Source: Burkholderiales bacterium (GTDB lineage Bacteria > Pseudomonadota > Gammaproteobacteria > Burkholderiales > Burkholderiaceae_C). Taken from it: DNA of 64,000 nt. The notes below the pieces were generated by a model, which saw only the letters and a list, made by a program, of their open reading frames with translations, did not search any database and was not told the DNA's origin. The stretch's first letter is position 1. Each line of letters begins with the position of its first letter. The stretch covers positions 62,001 through 126,000 of the forward strand of contig JABEVE010000026.1 of assembly GCA_013044035.1 (NCBI GenBank). Direction: 5' to 3'. Positions 1-9,160 of the stretch are shown piece after piece. The translations under genes were made by a program, and so were the position numbers.

Positions 1-32
1 CCATGCCGCGGACTGGCTGCGATGGTCGGAGT

Positions 33-1091
33 TCAAACCTGCGCGATGATCTGCGTCGCCAGGCGATCGAAAGCGGTTGGGCTCGCCTCGTTCACCAACC
101 ACGACGGACTTGCCATCAGACCCTGGTAGTTGCGCGCCATGGATTTGCCATAACTCGGGTCGTAGTGCTGTGCCAGAAGGTCATCCACCAACGAGGGAAA
201 ATCACCCACCTCCACCAGTTGGCGCCAACGGGCCACGGTCTGCTTGCCGCGCAGTTCCGTCAGCGATTCAAGCCGAAACAGCAGCTCGGCTCGATCTCGC
301 GTGAGGGCCTCGTAGTCGTCCAGAAGCATGCGAACCCGGGTTGACGCCGTGGCTTCGAGGCGCAAGCAGGGGCTGGCATGCATGCGCGCCAGCAGCGCGC
401 TGGGCACCTGCAGTTTGCCAATGCGCTTGCTTTCGCTTTCGATGAATACCGGCAGCCCAGGATCGAGTTCGCGCAACTTCGCCCAGATGCGTGTCTCGAA
501 ATGCTTCTGGCTGGGTTGGGGTTCGCCCGGCAGAGCGCCGAGCACGGAACCTCGATGCGCAGCCAGCATCTCCAGATCGAGAACTTGCGCGCCTCGCATT
601 TGCAGCGCACTCAGCAGCCGGCTTTTGCCGCTGCCCGTGGGGCCGCAGATGACGCGGAAGTTCAAGGGCGTCACCAGGGCATCGAGTTGTCGCACCAGTG
701 CGGCGCGCAAGGCTTTGTAGCCGCCACGCGCCAGATGGACACGAAAACCGATTTGGGCCAGCACATGCGCCATCGATCCCGAGCGGTTGCCGCCACGCCA
801 GCAATACACCAGCGGCGCAAACTCTTTCGGCCACCCTTCGGCATGCCGCTCGACATGCGTTGCGATGTTGCGCGCCACCAGCGCGGCGCCCATGCGCCTG
901 GCCTCGAACGCGCCGGTCTGCACATGCAATGTGCCCACTCGCGCGCGTTCGGCGTCGTTCAGGACGGGCCAGTTCAGGGCGCCTGGCATATGGTCGAGGG
1001 CAAACTCGCCGGGGCTGCGCACATCCAGCACGGCATCGAACTCGGACAGCCGCATCAAGGCCTCGTCCGCGGTCACATCATGCAAGCTCAT
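33..1091 (-). CDS. mnmH: tRNA 2-selenouridine/geranyl-2-thiouridine synthase
   Basis: The enzyme replaces the sulfur of 2-thiouridine at the tRNA wobble position (34) with selenium, through a geranylated intermediate (known for the SelU/MnmH family). The 352-residue product shows the expected two parts. An N-terminal rhodanese domain carries its catalytic cysteine in YCWRGGNRSGS (Cys97). A C-terminal P-loop domain carries GPTGSGKS (150-157). The length matches the family. It lies 6 bases behind the esterase gene on the same strand, so the two are probably co-transcribed. ATG start; no strong ribosome binding site is visible. No selD is present in this window, so use of selenium is assumed from the family, not shown. 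Confidence 0.93.
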   Translation of the reverse strand: MSLHDVTADEALMRLSEFDAVLDVRSPGEFALDHMPGALNWPVLNDAERARVGTLHVQTGAFEARRMGAALVARNIATHVERHAEGWPKEFAPLVYCWRGGNRSGSMAHVLAQIGFRVHLARGGYKALRAALVRQLDALVTPLNFRVICGPTGSGKSRLLSALQMRGAQVLDLEMLAAHRGSVLGALPGEPQPSQKHFETRIWAKLRELDPGLPVFIESESKRIGKLQVPSALLARMHASPCLRLEATASTRVRMLLDDYEALTRDRAELLFRLESLTELRGKQTVARWRQLVEVGDFPSLVDDLLAQHYDPSYGKSMARNYQGLMASPSWLVNEASPTAFDRLATQIIAQV

Positions 1092-1097
1092 CAGGGC

Positions 1098-1790
1098 TCA
1101 CTTCACGGCATGCAGCGGCACGGCGCGCAGCAAGGGCAGCAACTTGGGCCACACCGTGTTCAGCATCACGGGCTGGGCGACGGCGGTGGGATGGATGTTG
1201 TCGGCCTGGAACCAATTCGGGTGGTTGACGACGCCAGCCAGAAAAAACGGGACCAGCGCCACCCGTTCCGATGCGGCCACGGCGGGAAAAATCGCCGCAA
1301 AACGCTGGGTGTAGGCTGGCCCGTAGTTGGGTGGGATTTGCATGCCGATCAAGAGCACGCGCGCGCCCTTGATGGTCGACTGCTTCACCATCGCCGTGAG
1401 GTTGGCTTGGGTCGTGCTCAAGGGCAAACCACGCAGTGCATCGTTGCCACCCAACTCGACAATGACTACCGCGGGGTGATCGCGTTCGAGCAAGGCTGGC
1501 AAACGGCTCAGGCCACCGGCAGTGGTGTCGCCGCTGACGCTGGCGTTCACGACACGCCATGCCGGGAACTGTCGTGCCATGCGCGCCGCCAACAAGCTGA
1601 CCCAGCCCTTGCCTGTTTCCAGACCATAGCCTGCCGACAAACTGTCGCCCACGACGAGGACGACCGGATGGAAGGCTTGCCGTGCGGCCGGCGTCTTCGT
1701 CGACGCCATCGCAACCTGGGAGATACCCATCCCGGCCAGCCAGATCAGCGCAGTTCCTAAAATGAGCCATCCATTGCGCGCACGCTTCAT
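1098..1790 (-). CDS. tesA: GDSL-family periplasmic esterase / lysophospholipase (TesA-like)
   Basis: A 230-residue SGNH hydrolase that probably cleaves acyl-CoA, lysophospholipid or aryl esters in the periplasm. Residues 1-29 form a signal peptide (basic start, hydrophobic core, AMAS end). The four family blocks are visible: GDSLS with nucleophile Ser50, the glycine block SGDTTAGG, GGND with Asn116, and DNIHP with Asp197 and His200. A longer reading frame extends to 1874, but the signal peptide fixes the ATG at 1790. That start codon directly abuts the ATG of the divergent ABC gene at 1791, as in the divergent tesA/ybbA pair of E. coli, but with no base between. Confidence 0.9.
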   Translation of the reverse strand: MKRARNGWLILGTALIWLAGMGISQVAMASTKTPAARQAFHPVVLVVGDSLSAGYGLETGKGWVSLLAARMARQFPAWRVVNASVSGDTTAGGLSRLPALLERDHPAVVIVELGGNDALRGLPLSTTQANLTAMVKQSTIKGARVLLIGMQIPPNYGPAYTQRFAAIFPAVAASERVALVPFFLAGVVNHPNWFQADNIHPTAVAQPVMLNTVWPKLLPLLRAVPLHAVK

Positions 1791-2540
1791 ATGACATCCA
1801 CCGATTCGCGAACCACCGTTGCACAAGCTGCCATTGTCGCGCAGCACTTGAGCAAGGTCGTGGACGATGCCCACAGCCCACTGACCTTGCTCGACAACGT
1901 GAATCTGCGGGTCGGGAGTGCCACCAGCCTGGCCATCGTCGGCCCGTCCGGTTCGGGCAAATCGACCCTGCTCGGACTCCTGGCCGGGCTAGATCTGCCT
2001 AGCTCTGGCCAGGTCTGGATCGACGGCATCGATTTGTTTGCCCTCAGCGAAGATGGCCGCGCCGCCTTGCGTGCCCACAAGTTCGGCTTCGTGTTCCAGA
2101 ATTTTCAGCTCATCGGCCACCTCAATGCGTTGGAAAACGTGACACTGGCGATGGAAATCTCCGGACAGACCGGCGCCTTGCGTGCCGATGCCCAAATCAT
2201 GCTGGAGCGCGTGGGCCTGGGCGCCAGGTTGCGGCACTTGCCGGCGACACTGTCGGGCGGCGAGCAGCAGCGCGTAGCTCTGGCGCGGGCTTTCGCCACA
2301 CGGCCGTCCTTGCTGCTCGCCGATGAACCCACCGGCAACCTGGATGCGGCTGGCGGCTTGCGCATCATCGACCTGATGTTCAGCCTGCAACGCGAACTGG
2401 GAACCACGCTGGTGCTGGTGACGCACGACAATGCCCTGGCTTCACGCTGCGACGCGGTCGTCGAGCTGGAAGCTGGCCGTCTGGTGAAGCCGGCCGCGGC
2501 CACCTTGGTAATCCAGACATCATCCGGGGTGCCGGCTTGA
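1791..2540 (+). CDS. ybbA: ABC transporter ATP-binding protein, YbbA/LolD type
   Basis: A 249-residue ATPase subunit of a MacB/LolD-type exporter. Walker A is GPSGSGKST (51-59), the signature is LSGGEQQ (154-160), Walker B is LLLADEP (174-180) followed by TGNLD, and the switch His is in LVTHD. The sequence resembles E. coli YbbA closely (FVFQNFQLIGHLNALENV region). In E. coli a large permease gene, ybbP, follows. Here rlmB follows at once with a TTGA overlap, so the permease partner is missing from this window. The first ATG abuts the tesA start codon, and its ribosome binding site would lie inside the tesA coding sequence; a start slightly further downstream is possible. Confidence 0.9.
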   Translation: MTSTDSRTTVAQAAIVAQHLSKVVDDAHSPLTLLDNVNLRVGSATSLAIVGPSGSGKSTLLGLLAGLDLPSSGQVWIDGIDLFALSEDGRAALRAHKFGFVFQNFQLIGHLNALENVTLAMEISGQTGALRADAQIMLERVGLGARLRHLPATLSGGEQQRVALARAFATRPSLLLADEPTGNLDAAGGLRIIDLMFSLQRELGTTLVLVTHDNALASRCDAVVELEAGRLVKPAAATLVIQTSSGVPA

Positions 2541-3295
2541 GCCTCAAGCTGCTGTATGGTTTTCACGCTGTCGGCGCGCGACTGCGGGCCGCACCCGACA
2601 GCGTGCGTGAACTGCTGGTTGAGAGTTCGCGGCATGATGCGCGCATGCAGCAATTTCTGGCGCGCGCGCAGGACGCCGGCCTGACCGTCATCGCGGTCGA
2701 CAGTGCACGGCTCGACGCCCTGGCCGGAACCCACAGACACCAGGGTGTGGTGGCCCATGTCGAGCCGCTGGACAAGAAGTCGACCCTGGACGCCGTTCTG
2801 GACGCGACGACGGACATCCCCTTGGTGTTGGGCTTGGACGGCGTAACCGACCCGCACAATCTTGGTGCCATACTGCGCACGGCCGATGCAGCCGGGGTGC
2901 ACGCTGTGTTCGCACCCAAGGACCGCGCCGTGGGTCTCACGTCCACCGTCGCCAAGGTTGCTAGCGGCGCGGCCGACTCGATGCAGTACATCATGGTCAC
3001 AAACATGGCGCGTACCCTGGCAGCCTTGCGCGAGCGCGGACTCTGGGTGGTGGGTGCCGCGGGCGACGCGGCGGATACCGTGTTCGATGCCAAACTCGCC
3101 GAGCCGACCGCGTTGGTGCTGGGTGCCGAAGGCAGCGGCATGCGCCGATTGGTGCGCGAGGGCTGCGATCAACTCGTGCACATTCCCATGCAGGGTTGTG
3201 TGGATAGTCTGAACGTCTCGGTCGCTGCAGGCGTCTGCCTGTTCGAGGCCGTGCGCCAACGTTGTTGTTTGGCCGCGGCATCCGGCCAGCTTTAG
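2537..3295 (+). CDS. rlmB: 23S rRNA (guanosine-2'-O-)-methyltransferase RlmB
   Basis: A SpoU/TrmH-family methyltransferase expected to 2'-O-methylate G2251 of 23S rRNA. The 252-residue product has an N-terminal substrate-binding domain (LYGFHAVGARLR start) and a C-terminal SPOUT knot. The knot shows motif 1 (GVTDPHNLGAILRTADAAG), motif 2 (LVLGAEGSGMRRLV) and motif 3 (DSLNVSVAAGVCLFEA). Translation starts at TTG, overlapping the ybbA stop as TTGA, which points to translational coupling. A second, more divergent SPOUT methyltransferase is encoded at 20366. Confidence 0.93.
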   Translation: MSLKLLYGFHAVGARLRAAPDSVRELLVESSRHDARMQQFLARAQDAGLTVIAVDSARLDALAGTHRHQGVVAHVEPLDKKSTLDAVLDATTDIPLVLGLDGVTDPHNLGAILRTADAAGVHAVFAPKDRAVGLTSTVAKVASGAADSMQYIMVTNMARTLAALRERGLWVVGAAGDAADTVFDAKLAEPTALVLGAEGSGMRRLVREGCDQLVHIPMQGCVDSLNVSVAAGVCLFEAVRQRCCLAAASGQL

Positions 3296-3306
3296 CGCGA
3301 GGAAGA

Positions 3307-3335
3307 TTGAGAAGCGCGGACGCTGGCCCTATAGT
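3307..3335 (+). promoter_or_regulatory. Sigma-70 type promoter for the DUF1631 gene
   Basis: The -35 TTGAGA (3307-3312) and -10 TATAGT (3330-3335) are separated by 17 bases, giving a predicted transcription start near 3342, just after the rlmB stop codon. Called by eye from the hexamers and spacing only. Confidence 0.6.
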
Positions 3336-3417
3336 GATTTAATCGGTGGAGTGCTACAAGCTGTGACGCTTGAGGGCTGCACCTGACAGCCGTTTGCCGC
3401 CCGACACCCAGATCGCC

Positions 3418-5784
3418 ATGCTGCAATCCGACCCGTTACGCCAATGCATAGACGCTGCACTCAGCGACTCCGACGAGTTGATCCGCCGCGTCGCCCGGCA
3501 AGTTGTGGAATCGTTTCAAGTCCATGCCGAGTCGGCTTTGAGCAGTCGGGATCGGCAACACTATGACGACCTGCTGGTGGTCCTGCGCCAGGCTGAAGGC
3601 GATCTGGTACGCGCGTTCGTCGGCCAGTTCAGTTCACTGCTGCAACAAGAAATTCAGGGCAAACCCGCTGCGCCTGCCAGGTCGGCCGAGTTGCGACTCG
3701 ATCAACTCGCCCTGGTGGATGATGCGAGCGTGCAGGAGGACGTGGAGGTCTCGCAGATCATTCGCATGATCGAGTCAGGCGCCGAGTGGGAAATTCGTGA
3801 TCTCAACGCCCGCATGGAATCACTGCGACAGCGAGATGGCCAACTTCGCGGCCGCGACGCTGAGACGAATCCTTTACGCCCGGAAGTTTTCGGTCGCTCG
3901 TTGCAGCGAGCGCTCGGCAGCCTCGACGTCGACCACGAAGCGCGTTTGGCTTTGCTGCGAGCTTTTGGGGTGGCCATGACCAGCGCCTTGAAAGAGACCT
4001 ACAACACCTACAACGGTCGCCTCGAGGCAGCCCATGTCACACCCGCACGTTACTCCGTGCGGACATCGGGCACTCGCAGCCCTGTGCAGCGCCAGCCGGA
4101 GCCTGTTGCAGGCAAGGGCAGCAGGCAAGAGGACGCTCCGCTCGGCAGTGCCGATGCGATGACGGCAATGGGTGCTGATGGCATCCTGCAACTACGCGAT
4201 CTGCAACGCCTGCTCCAGGGCTACGACGCGCCATCAACTGTGCAAGGAAGACAAAATTTTCACGCCGCACCCTCGCCTGACGATACAACCGGCGGACCTC
4301 AATCCACCTTCGGCCAGGCCATGCAGACGGCCATGCTGCGCTCCGCGCTCGAGCGTCTGACCCAGGCCAACCGATTAGGGGTGGGCGAAGGTTTCACGCA
4401 ATGGTCGGAGCCTGGAACCGTTGGCGGGCGGCCGGTCAACATCATCGAGCATTATCGGGATGAACTGCAGTCGGCAACCACACGGCCGCTCGAGCGTCTG
4501 ACCATCGACGTGGTGTCGCTGATGTTCGATCACATTCTTGCTGACCCCCGGCTGTTGCCACGGGTGCGTGCCGCCCTCGGCCGTCTGCAAATTCCGATCC
4601 TGCGCCTGGCACTGAACGATGCCGGTGTGTTCAGCTCGCGTCACCATCCAACCCGACGGCTCATCAACCGCATCGCCAGTTTCAGCGCCGGCTACGTCAA
4701 CGCCGACGAGGTTGCCGCCAGTGGTTTTCTCGACTGGCTCGACGGCACGGTCGAATCCATCGTCAATGCCGAGAGCGAAGGCGAAGAGGTCTACGCGCAG
4801 CAACTCGAGCGCCTGGAGGCCTGGATCGCCCGGCGCGCCGCGGAAACACAGGAGAGCGAACGCGATGCCGTGGAGGCGCTGCGCCGCGCCGAATTCCGCA
4901 CCGTCCTCGGTTCAGCCCTGAGCCGCCATGTATCGAGTCTGCTGGCCCATCTCGACATCGACGCCTACCTGAAAGACTTCATGCGCGGCCCTTGGACGGC
5001 TGTTCTGGTCGAGTCCGTGTTGCGCCACGGCGAGGACGCCGAACCCACGCGCAATTACAAGCGAGCCGGCAGCGAGCTGCTCTGGAGCGTGCAAGCCAAA
5101 CAGGGTGAAAACCAGCGCAAGGACTTGTTGCAGCGGCTCCCCGGCCTTGTGCAGAAACTGGAAGAAGGTCTCAGCCTGATCAACTTGTCGCTGGATCAGC
5201 GCGCCGCATTTTTCTCCAGCTTGATGCGAACCCATGCCCAAGCGATTCGCGGCGAAGGCATGGTCTCGTCGGGTCAAGCGGCCGACGCCTATTTGCTGCA
5301 AAGCGAGTGGGACCGTCTGCTGCATCTGCCGAAGGGGCAGGCCGAACTCGGCGCGATTGAACAAGTTCAATTGCCCGAGGTCGATCGCGAGCGCGCTGGT
5401 TTGATCGACGACCTCGACCTCCAATTAGACCTGTCCACGCCATCCAGCCAGCCGGATGTGGGTCTGGGAGGCGATCCATCCCCGGCCTTGCAGGCCATCG
5501 ACAGTCCCGGTGCGTTCATTGATTCCTTGGAGGAGGGCCATTGGGTGCACTGGTATTTGCAAGGCCAATGGACGCGGGCGCTGTTGGCATGGCGTAGCCC
5601 CCAAGGGTTATTTTTCATGTTCACCAGCCCTGTGGGCGGCCATGCCCATTCACTCACACGTCGCGCTTTCGAGCGTTTGCTGAAATGCGGTCACATCTTG
5701 CCGCTGGAAGACAAGAACCTGATGGACCGGGCGGTCGAAGGTGTATTCAGCGGACTGCGCCAGCGTGCGCTTCAGCCCGCCTGA
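3418..5784 (+). CDS. DUF1631 family protein
   Basis: A large (788-residue) soluble protein of the DUF1631 family, common in beta- and gammaproteobacteria and of unknown molecular function. No catalytic motif or transmembrane segment is visible. The middle (about 340-640) is predicted to be helical and rich in charged residues. The last 80 residues (HWVHWYLQGQWTRALLAWRS onward) form the typical compact C-terminal segment. A candidate promoter sits just upstream, so the gene is probably transcribed alone. Start: ATG at 3418 is chosen. A TTG at 3370 would add 16 residues, but neither has a convincing ribosome binding site. The downstream rpsB has its own promoter. Confidence 0.8.
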   Translation: MLQSDPLRQCIDAALSDSDELIRRVARQVVESFQVHAESALSSRDRQHYDDLLVVLRQAEGDLVRAFVGQFSSLLQQEIQGKPAAPARSAELRLDQLALVDDASVQEDVEVSQIIRMIESGAEWEIRDLNARMESLRQRDGQLRGRDAETNPLRPEVFGRSLQRALGSLDVDHEARLALLRAFGVAMTSALKETYNTYNGRLEAAHVTPARYSVRTSGTRSPVQRQPEPVAGKGSRQEDAPLGSADAMTAMGADGILQLRDLQRLLQGYDAPSTVQGRQNFHAAPSPDDTTGGPQSTFGQAMQTAMLRSALERLTQANRLGVGEGFTQWSEPGTVGGRPVNIIEHYRDELQSATTRPLERLTIDVVSLMFDHILADPRLLPRVRAALGRLQIPILRLALNDAGVFSSRHHPTRRLINRIASFSAGYVNADEVAASGFLDWLDGTVESIVNAESEGEEVYAQQLERLEAWIARRAAETQESERDAVEALRRAEFRTVLGSALSRHVSSLLAHLDIDAYLKDFMRGPWTAVLVESVLRHGEDAEPTRNYKRAGSELLWSVQAKQGENQRKDLLQRLPGLVQKLEEGLSLINLSLDQRAAFFSSLMRTHAQAIRGEGMVSSGQAADAYLLQSEWDRLLHLPKGQAELGAIEQVQLPEVDRERAGLIDDLDLQLDLSTPSSQPDVGLGGDPSPALQAIDSPGAFIDSLEEGHWVHWYLQGQWTRALLAWRSPQGLFFMFTSPVGGHAHSLTRRAFERLLKCGHILPLEDKNLMDRAVEGVFSGLRQRALQPA

Positions 5785-5828
5785 ATCCGATTTGCAACGT
5801 GCCGGTCCGGCCGAGACCGTTCGCAGTG

Positions 5829-5857
5829 TCAACAGCAAACGCCGAGATCCCTATAAT
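5829..5857 (+). promoter_or_regulatory. Promoter of the rpsB-tsf operon
   Basis: A perfect -10 TATAAT (5852-5857) lies 17 bases after a weak -35 TCAACA (5829-5834). The predicted start near 5863 leaves a leader of about 190 bases before rpsB, which suits a regulated ribosomal-protein operon. Confidence 0.6.
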
Positions 5858-6050
5858 GAGCAGGTTTTGTTGAATGCAGCTCGGCGAGTTTCAGGTCCCT
5901 TCGCTCAATCCCTGCAAAACAATCGCAAACTGGCCTCACCAGGTGCCCGGCGGTTTTTGCGGCCCCATGTACTGCAAGGCGGATATCCTTGCTGCATCGG
6001 TTGCTCCCACCGGGTTCTGGCCAGATTTCAGACCCAACCTAGGACACATG
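5858..6050 (+). promoter_or_regulatory. Long untranslated leader of rpsB
   Basis: An open frame extends upstream of rpsB, but its translation is unlike S2, so this stretch is most likely untranslated. In gammaproteobacteria S2 represses its own operon through the rpsB leader. A similar role is inferred here from the length and position only; no conserved structure was confirmed. Confidence 0.4.
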
Positions 6051-6809
6051 ATGAATGTTTCAATGCGAGAAATGCTCGAGGCGGGGGTGCACTTCGGTCA
6101 CCAAACCCGTTTCTGGAACCCGAAGATGGCCCCTTACATTTTTGGCCATCGCAACAAGATCCATATCGTCAACCTCGAAAAGACGTTGCCGATGTTCCAG
6201 GACGCTTGCAAGTACGCTCGCCAGATGGCTGCGCGCCGCGGTACCGTGCTTTTCGTGGGGACCAAGCGACAGGCGGGTGAGTTGGTGCAGGCCGAAGCCA
6301 CGCGTTGTGGCATGCCGTTCGTGAATGAGCGCTGGCTCGGCGGCATGTTGACCAATTTCAAGACGGTCAAGGGTTCCATCAAGAAACTTAAGGACATGCA
6401 GATCCAGGCGACCGAAGGCGCGCTGGAGCACATGACCAAAAAAGAGCAACTCATGTTCCAACGTGAATTGGACAAGCTGGTGAAGTCCATCGGCGGCATT
6501 CAGGACATGGCGGCTCTGCCCGATGCGCTGTTCATCATCGATGTCGGCTATCACAAGATCGCGGTGGCCGAAGCGCATATGCTGGGCATTCCGATCATCG
6601 GCGTGGTCGACACCAACCACTCGCCCATTGGCATCGATCATGTCATTCCCGGCAACGATGACTCGGGCAAAGCCGTTGCGCTCTATGCGCGCGGCATGGC
6701 TGATGCCATTCTCGAGGGCAAGAATGACGCCCTGCATGAAGTTGTGCAGACGGCTGCAGACGAGTCCGGCGAATTCGTCGAAGTCCAGGACGAGCCGCAC
6801 GCTGCCTGA
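6051..6809 (+). CDS. rpsB: 30S ribosomal protein S2
   Basis: Structural protein of the small subunit, needed to recruit S1. The 252-residue product aligns along its whole length with S2: [15 protein letters not shown] at the start, [24 protein letters not shown], and [19 protein letters not shown]. Two tandem ATGs occur at 6048 and 6051. The second is chosen because AGGA at 6041-6044 is then 6 bases away. The acidic tail ([15 protein letters not shown]) is usual for betaproteobacteria. First gene of the rpsB-tsf-pyrH-frr block. Confidence 0.97.
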   Translation: MNVSMREMLEAGVHFGHQTRFWNPKMAPYIFGHRNKIHIVNLEKTLPMFQDACKYARQMAARRGTVLFVGTKRQAGELVQAEATRCGMPFVNERWLGGMLTNFKTVKGSIKKLKDMQIQATEGALEHMTKKEQLMFQRELDKLVKSIGGIQDMAALPDALFIIDVGYHKIAVAEAHMLGIPIIGVVDTNHSPIGIDHVIPGNDDSGKAVALYARGMADAILEGKNDALHEVVQTAADESGEFVEVQDEPHAA

Positions 6810-6839
6810 ACTCGGCCTCGCGTTTTTCGATCCACCGAG

Positions 6840-6860
6840 GGGGCTGTTTACAGCCCCTTT
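6840..6860 (+). terminator. Intergenic attenuator/terminator hairpin between rpsB and tsf
   Basis: A perfect 7-bp stem GGGGCTG / CAGCCCC (6840-6846 and 6851-6857) with loop TTTA is followed by TTTGTT. This is a partial intrinsic terminator, placed where rpsB-tsf operons are known to carry one to set the ratio of S2 to EF-Ts. Confidence 0.65.
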
Positions 6861-6880
6861 GTTCAATCCAGGAGAAGAAT

Positions 6881-7801
6881 ATGGCGGCAATCACCGCATC
6901 CATGGTCGCAGAACTGCGCGCCAAAACCGACGCCCCCATGATGGAATGCAAGAGGGCCCTCACCGAGGCCGAGGGCGATATGGGCCGGGCTGAAGAGTTG
7001 CTCCGCATCAAGCTTGGCAGCAAGGCAAGCAAGGCGGCGTCACGCGTCACCGCCGAAGGCATCATCGCCATTCACATGACCGGCAGTACCGGCGCGATGG
7101 TCGAAATCAACTGCGAGACCGACTTCGTCGCCAAGAATGACGACTTCCTTGCCTTTGGCCAGACTCTGGCGAAACTCGTCGCCGAGGAAGGGCCTGCTGA
7201 CGTCGCCGCGTTGTCAGCACTGACCGTCGACGGCTCCACCATTGAGGCCCGCCGCGCGGTGCTCATCGGCAAGATCGGCGAGAACATGTCGATTCGTCGC
7301 TTCAAACGCTTCGCCGGCGATGCACGACTCGCCAGCTATCTGCACGGCACCCGCATTGGCGTGGTGATCGAATATGTCGGCGATGAGGTGGCCGCCAAGG
7401 ACGTGGCCATGCACGTGGCCGCGATGAAGCCCGTCGCGCTGTCTGCCGCTGACGTGCCCGCGGCCCTTGTCGAGGCCGAGCGCTCGATTGCCAGGCAAAA
7501 GGCCGCCGAAGACGCAGAGAAGGCCAAGGCCGAGGGCAAGACACCCCAGCCGGCCGAGATCGTGGCCAAGCGTGTGGAAGGCAGTGTGCAGAAGTATTTG
7601 AAGGAAGTGTGTTTGTTCAGCCAGGCTTTCGTGAAAAACGACAAGCAGACCGTCGAACAGATGCTCAAGGCAGCGAACACCACCGTGAAGGCGTTCACAC
7701 TCTATATCGTGGGTGAAGGGATCGAGAAAAAATCAGAAAATTTTGCCGATGAGGTGGCGGCGCAAATTGCCGCGCAGGCCGTTGCTGCTCGCACCCATTG
7801 A
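6881..7801 (+). CDS. tsf: Elongation factor Ts
   Basis: Nucleotide exchange factor for EF-Tu. The 306-residue product begins with the UBA-like domain ([30 protein letters not shown]), then carries the hallmark [11 protein letters not shown], followed by the two-part core. It is slightly longer than the E. coli protein (283), as usual in betaproteobacteria. ATG start with AGGAG about 8 bases upstream. It lies 71 bases behind rpsB with a partial terminator between, so it should be transcribed with rpsB at a reduced level. Confidence 0.97.
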   Translation: MAAITASMVAELRAKTDAPMMECKRALTEAEGDMGRAEELLRIKLGSKASKAASRVTAEGIIAIHMTGSTGAMVEINCETDFVAKNDDFLAFGQTLAKLVAEEGPADVAALSALTVDGSTIEARRAVLIGKIGENMSIRRFKRFAGDARLASYLHGTRIGVVIEYVGDEVAAKDVAMHVAAMKPVALSAADVPAALVEAERSIARQKAAEDAEKAKAEGKTPQPAEIVAKRVEGSVQKYLKEVCLFSQAFVKNDKQTVEQMLKAANTTVKAFTLYIVGEGIEKKSENFADEVAAQIAAQAVAARTH

Positions 7802-7841
7802 ACGTCCGATCATCCATCTCCCTGCAAGCGAGGCATCACGC

Positions 7842-8552
7842 ATGAGTGGCTACAAGCGGGTTTTGCTCAAACTCTCTGGCGAAGCCCTTATGGGCGACGA
7901 TGCTTATGGCATCAATCGCGCCACCATTGTGAAAATGGTCGAGGACATCGCCCTGGTCACGCGCAGCGGTGTGCAGGTTGCCATCGTCATTGGCGGAGGC
8001 AACATCTTCCGCGGTGTGGCGGGAGGGGCCGTTGGCATGGACCGTGCCACGGCGGACTACATGGGCATGCTGGCAACGGTGATGAACTCTCTCGCTCTGG
8101 CTGATGCCATGCGCCATGCTGGTCTGGTGGCGCGTGTCATGTCTGCCATCAGCATTGATCAAGTCGTCGAGTCTTACGTGCGACCCAAAGCTTTGCAATA
8201 TCTGGAAGAGGGCAAGTCGGTGATTTTTGCCGGAGGTACCGGTAATCCATTTTTCACCACCGACACGGCTGCGGCGCTGAGGGCTGCGGAAATCGGTGCT
8301 GAAGTCATGCTCAAAGCCACCAAAGTCGACGGCATCTACACTGCAGATCCGACCAAGGATCCAACAGCAACGCGTTACCCAAGCATCAGCTTCGACGAGG
8401 CCATGATCAAGCGTCTTCAGATCATGGATGCAACTGCATTTGCCCTCTGCCGGGACCAGGGTTTGCCCATCCGCGTTTTTAGTATTTTCAAACCCGGTGC
8501 ACTGCTGCGGGTCGTGCGGGGTGAATCGGAAGGCACTCTGGTGCATCTTTGA
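7842..8552 (+). CDS. pyrH: Uridylate (UMP) kinase
   Basis: Converts UMP to UDP with ATP, the committed step toward UTP and CTP. The 236-residue protein belongs to the amino-acid-kinase fold: [14 protein letters not shown] (phosphate-binding start), [10 protein letters not shown], and the nucleotide-binding [16 protein letters not shown]. Its length matches bacterial UMP kinases, which are hexamers regulated by GTP and UTP. The frame extends upstream to 7713, but the ATG at 7842 precedes the conserved start. It lies 40 bases behind tsf. Confidence 0.97.
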   Translation: MSGYKRVLLKLSGEALMGDDAYGINRATIVKMVEDIALVTRSGVQVAIVIGGGNIFRGVAGGAVGMDRATADYMGMLATVMNSLALADAMRHAGLVARVMSAISIDQVVESYVRPKALQYLEEGKSVIFAGGTGNPFFTTDTAAALRAAEIGAEVMLKATKVDGIYTADPTKDPTATRYPSISFDEAMIKRLQIMDATAFALCRDQGLPIRVFSIFKPGALLRVVRGESEGTLVHL

Positions 8553-8573
8553 ATTTCTCATAAGTTCAAAAAC

Positions 8574-9134
8574 ATGACGATCGTTGACATCAAGAAAAAC
8601 ACTGAGCAGAAGATGCTCAAGTCCATCGATGCGCTCAAGTCCGATCTAGCCAAGGTGCGTACCGGCCGCGCCCATACGGGCCTGCTTGACCATGTCATGG
8701 TGGACTATTACGGCACCATGATGCCCATCAATCAAGTGGCCAACATCAACCTGCTGGACGCACGAACCATCAGCGTGCAACCGTGGGAGAAGAAACTGGC
8801 GCAGGCCGTGGAAAAAGCCATTCGCGATTCGGATCTGGGCCTCAACCCTCAGAGCCAGGGTGATGTGATCCGGGTGCCCATGCCGGCGCTGACCGAGGAG
8901 CGCAGGCGTGACCTGGTCAAGGTCATCAAGCACGAGGCCGAAGGCGCCAAGGTTGCGGTGCGTAATTTGCGCCGCGATGCGAACCAGCAACTCAAAGATC
9001 TGGTCAAAGCTAAAGTGGCCTCCGAGGATGACGAGCGCCGCTCTCAAGACGATATTCAGAAAATGACCGATCGTTTCATCGTAGAAGTCGACAAACTTCT
9101 CGCCCAGAAGGAAGCGGAAATTCTGGCCGTCTAA
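8574..9134 (+). CDS. frr: Ribosome recycling factor
   Basis: With EF-G, splits post-termination ribosomes. The 186-residue protein is full length (E. coli 185). It shows the typical three-helix-bundle sequence: [71 protein letters not shown], and [18 protein letters not shown]. It lies 21 bases after pyrH in the same operon. Confidence 0.97.
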   Translation: MTIVDIKKNTEQKMLKSIDALKSDLAKVRTGRAHTGLLDHVMVDYYGTMMPINQVANINLLDARTISVQPWEKKLAQAVEKAIRDSDLGLNPQSQGDVIRVPMPALTEERRRDLVKVIKHEAEGAKVAVRNLRRDANQQLKDLVKAKVASEDDERRSQDDIQKMTDRFIVEVDKLLAQKEAEILAV

Positions 9135-9160
9135 CTCAGCTGCGCCAGCAAGGAGCGACA

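Noticed and set aside
378-1760. Long plus-strand open frame of 460 codons opposite mnmH and tesA
   Set aside because: Its translation is rich in Gln, His and Arg with no recognisable domain, while the minus strand encodes two full conserved proteins. It is a shadow of GC-rich coding DNA.
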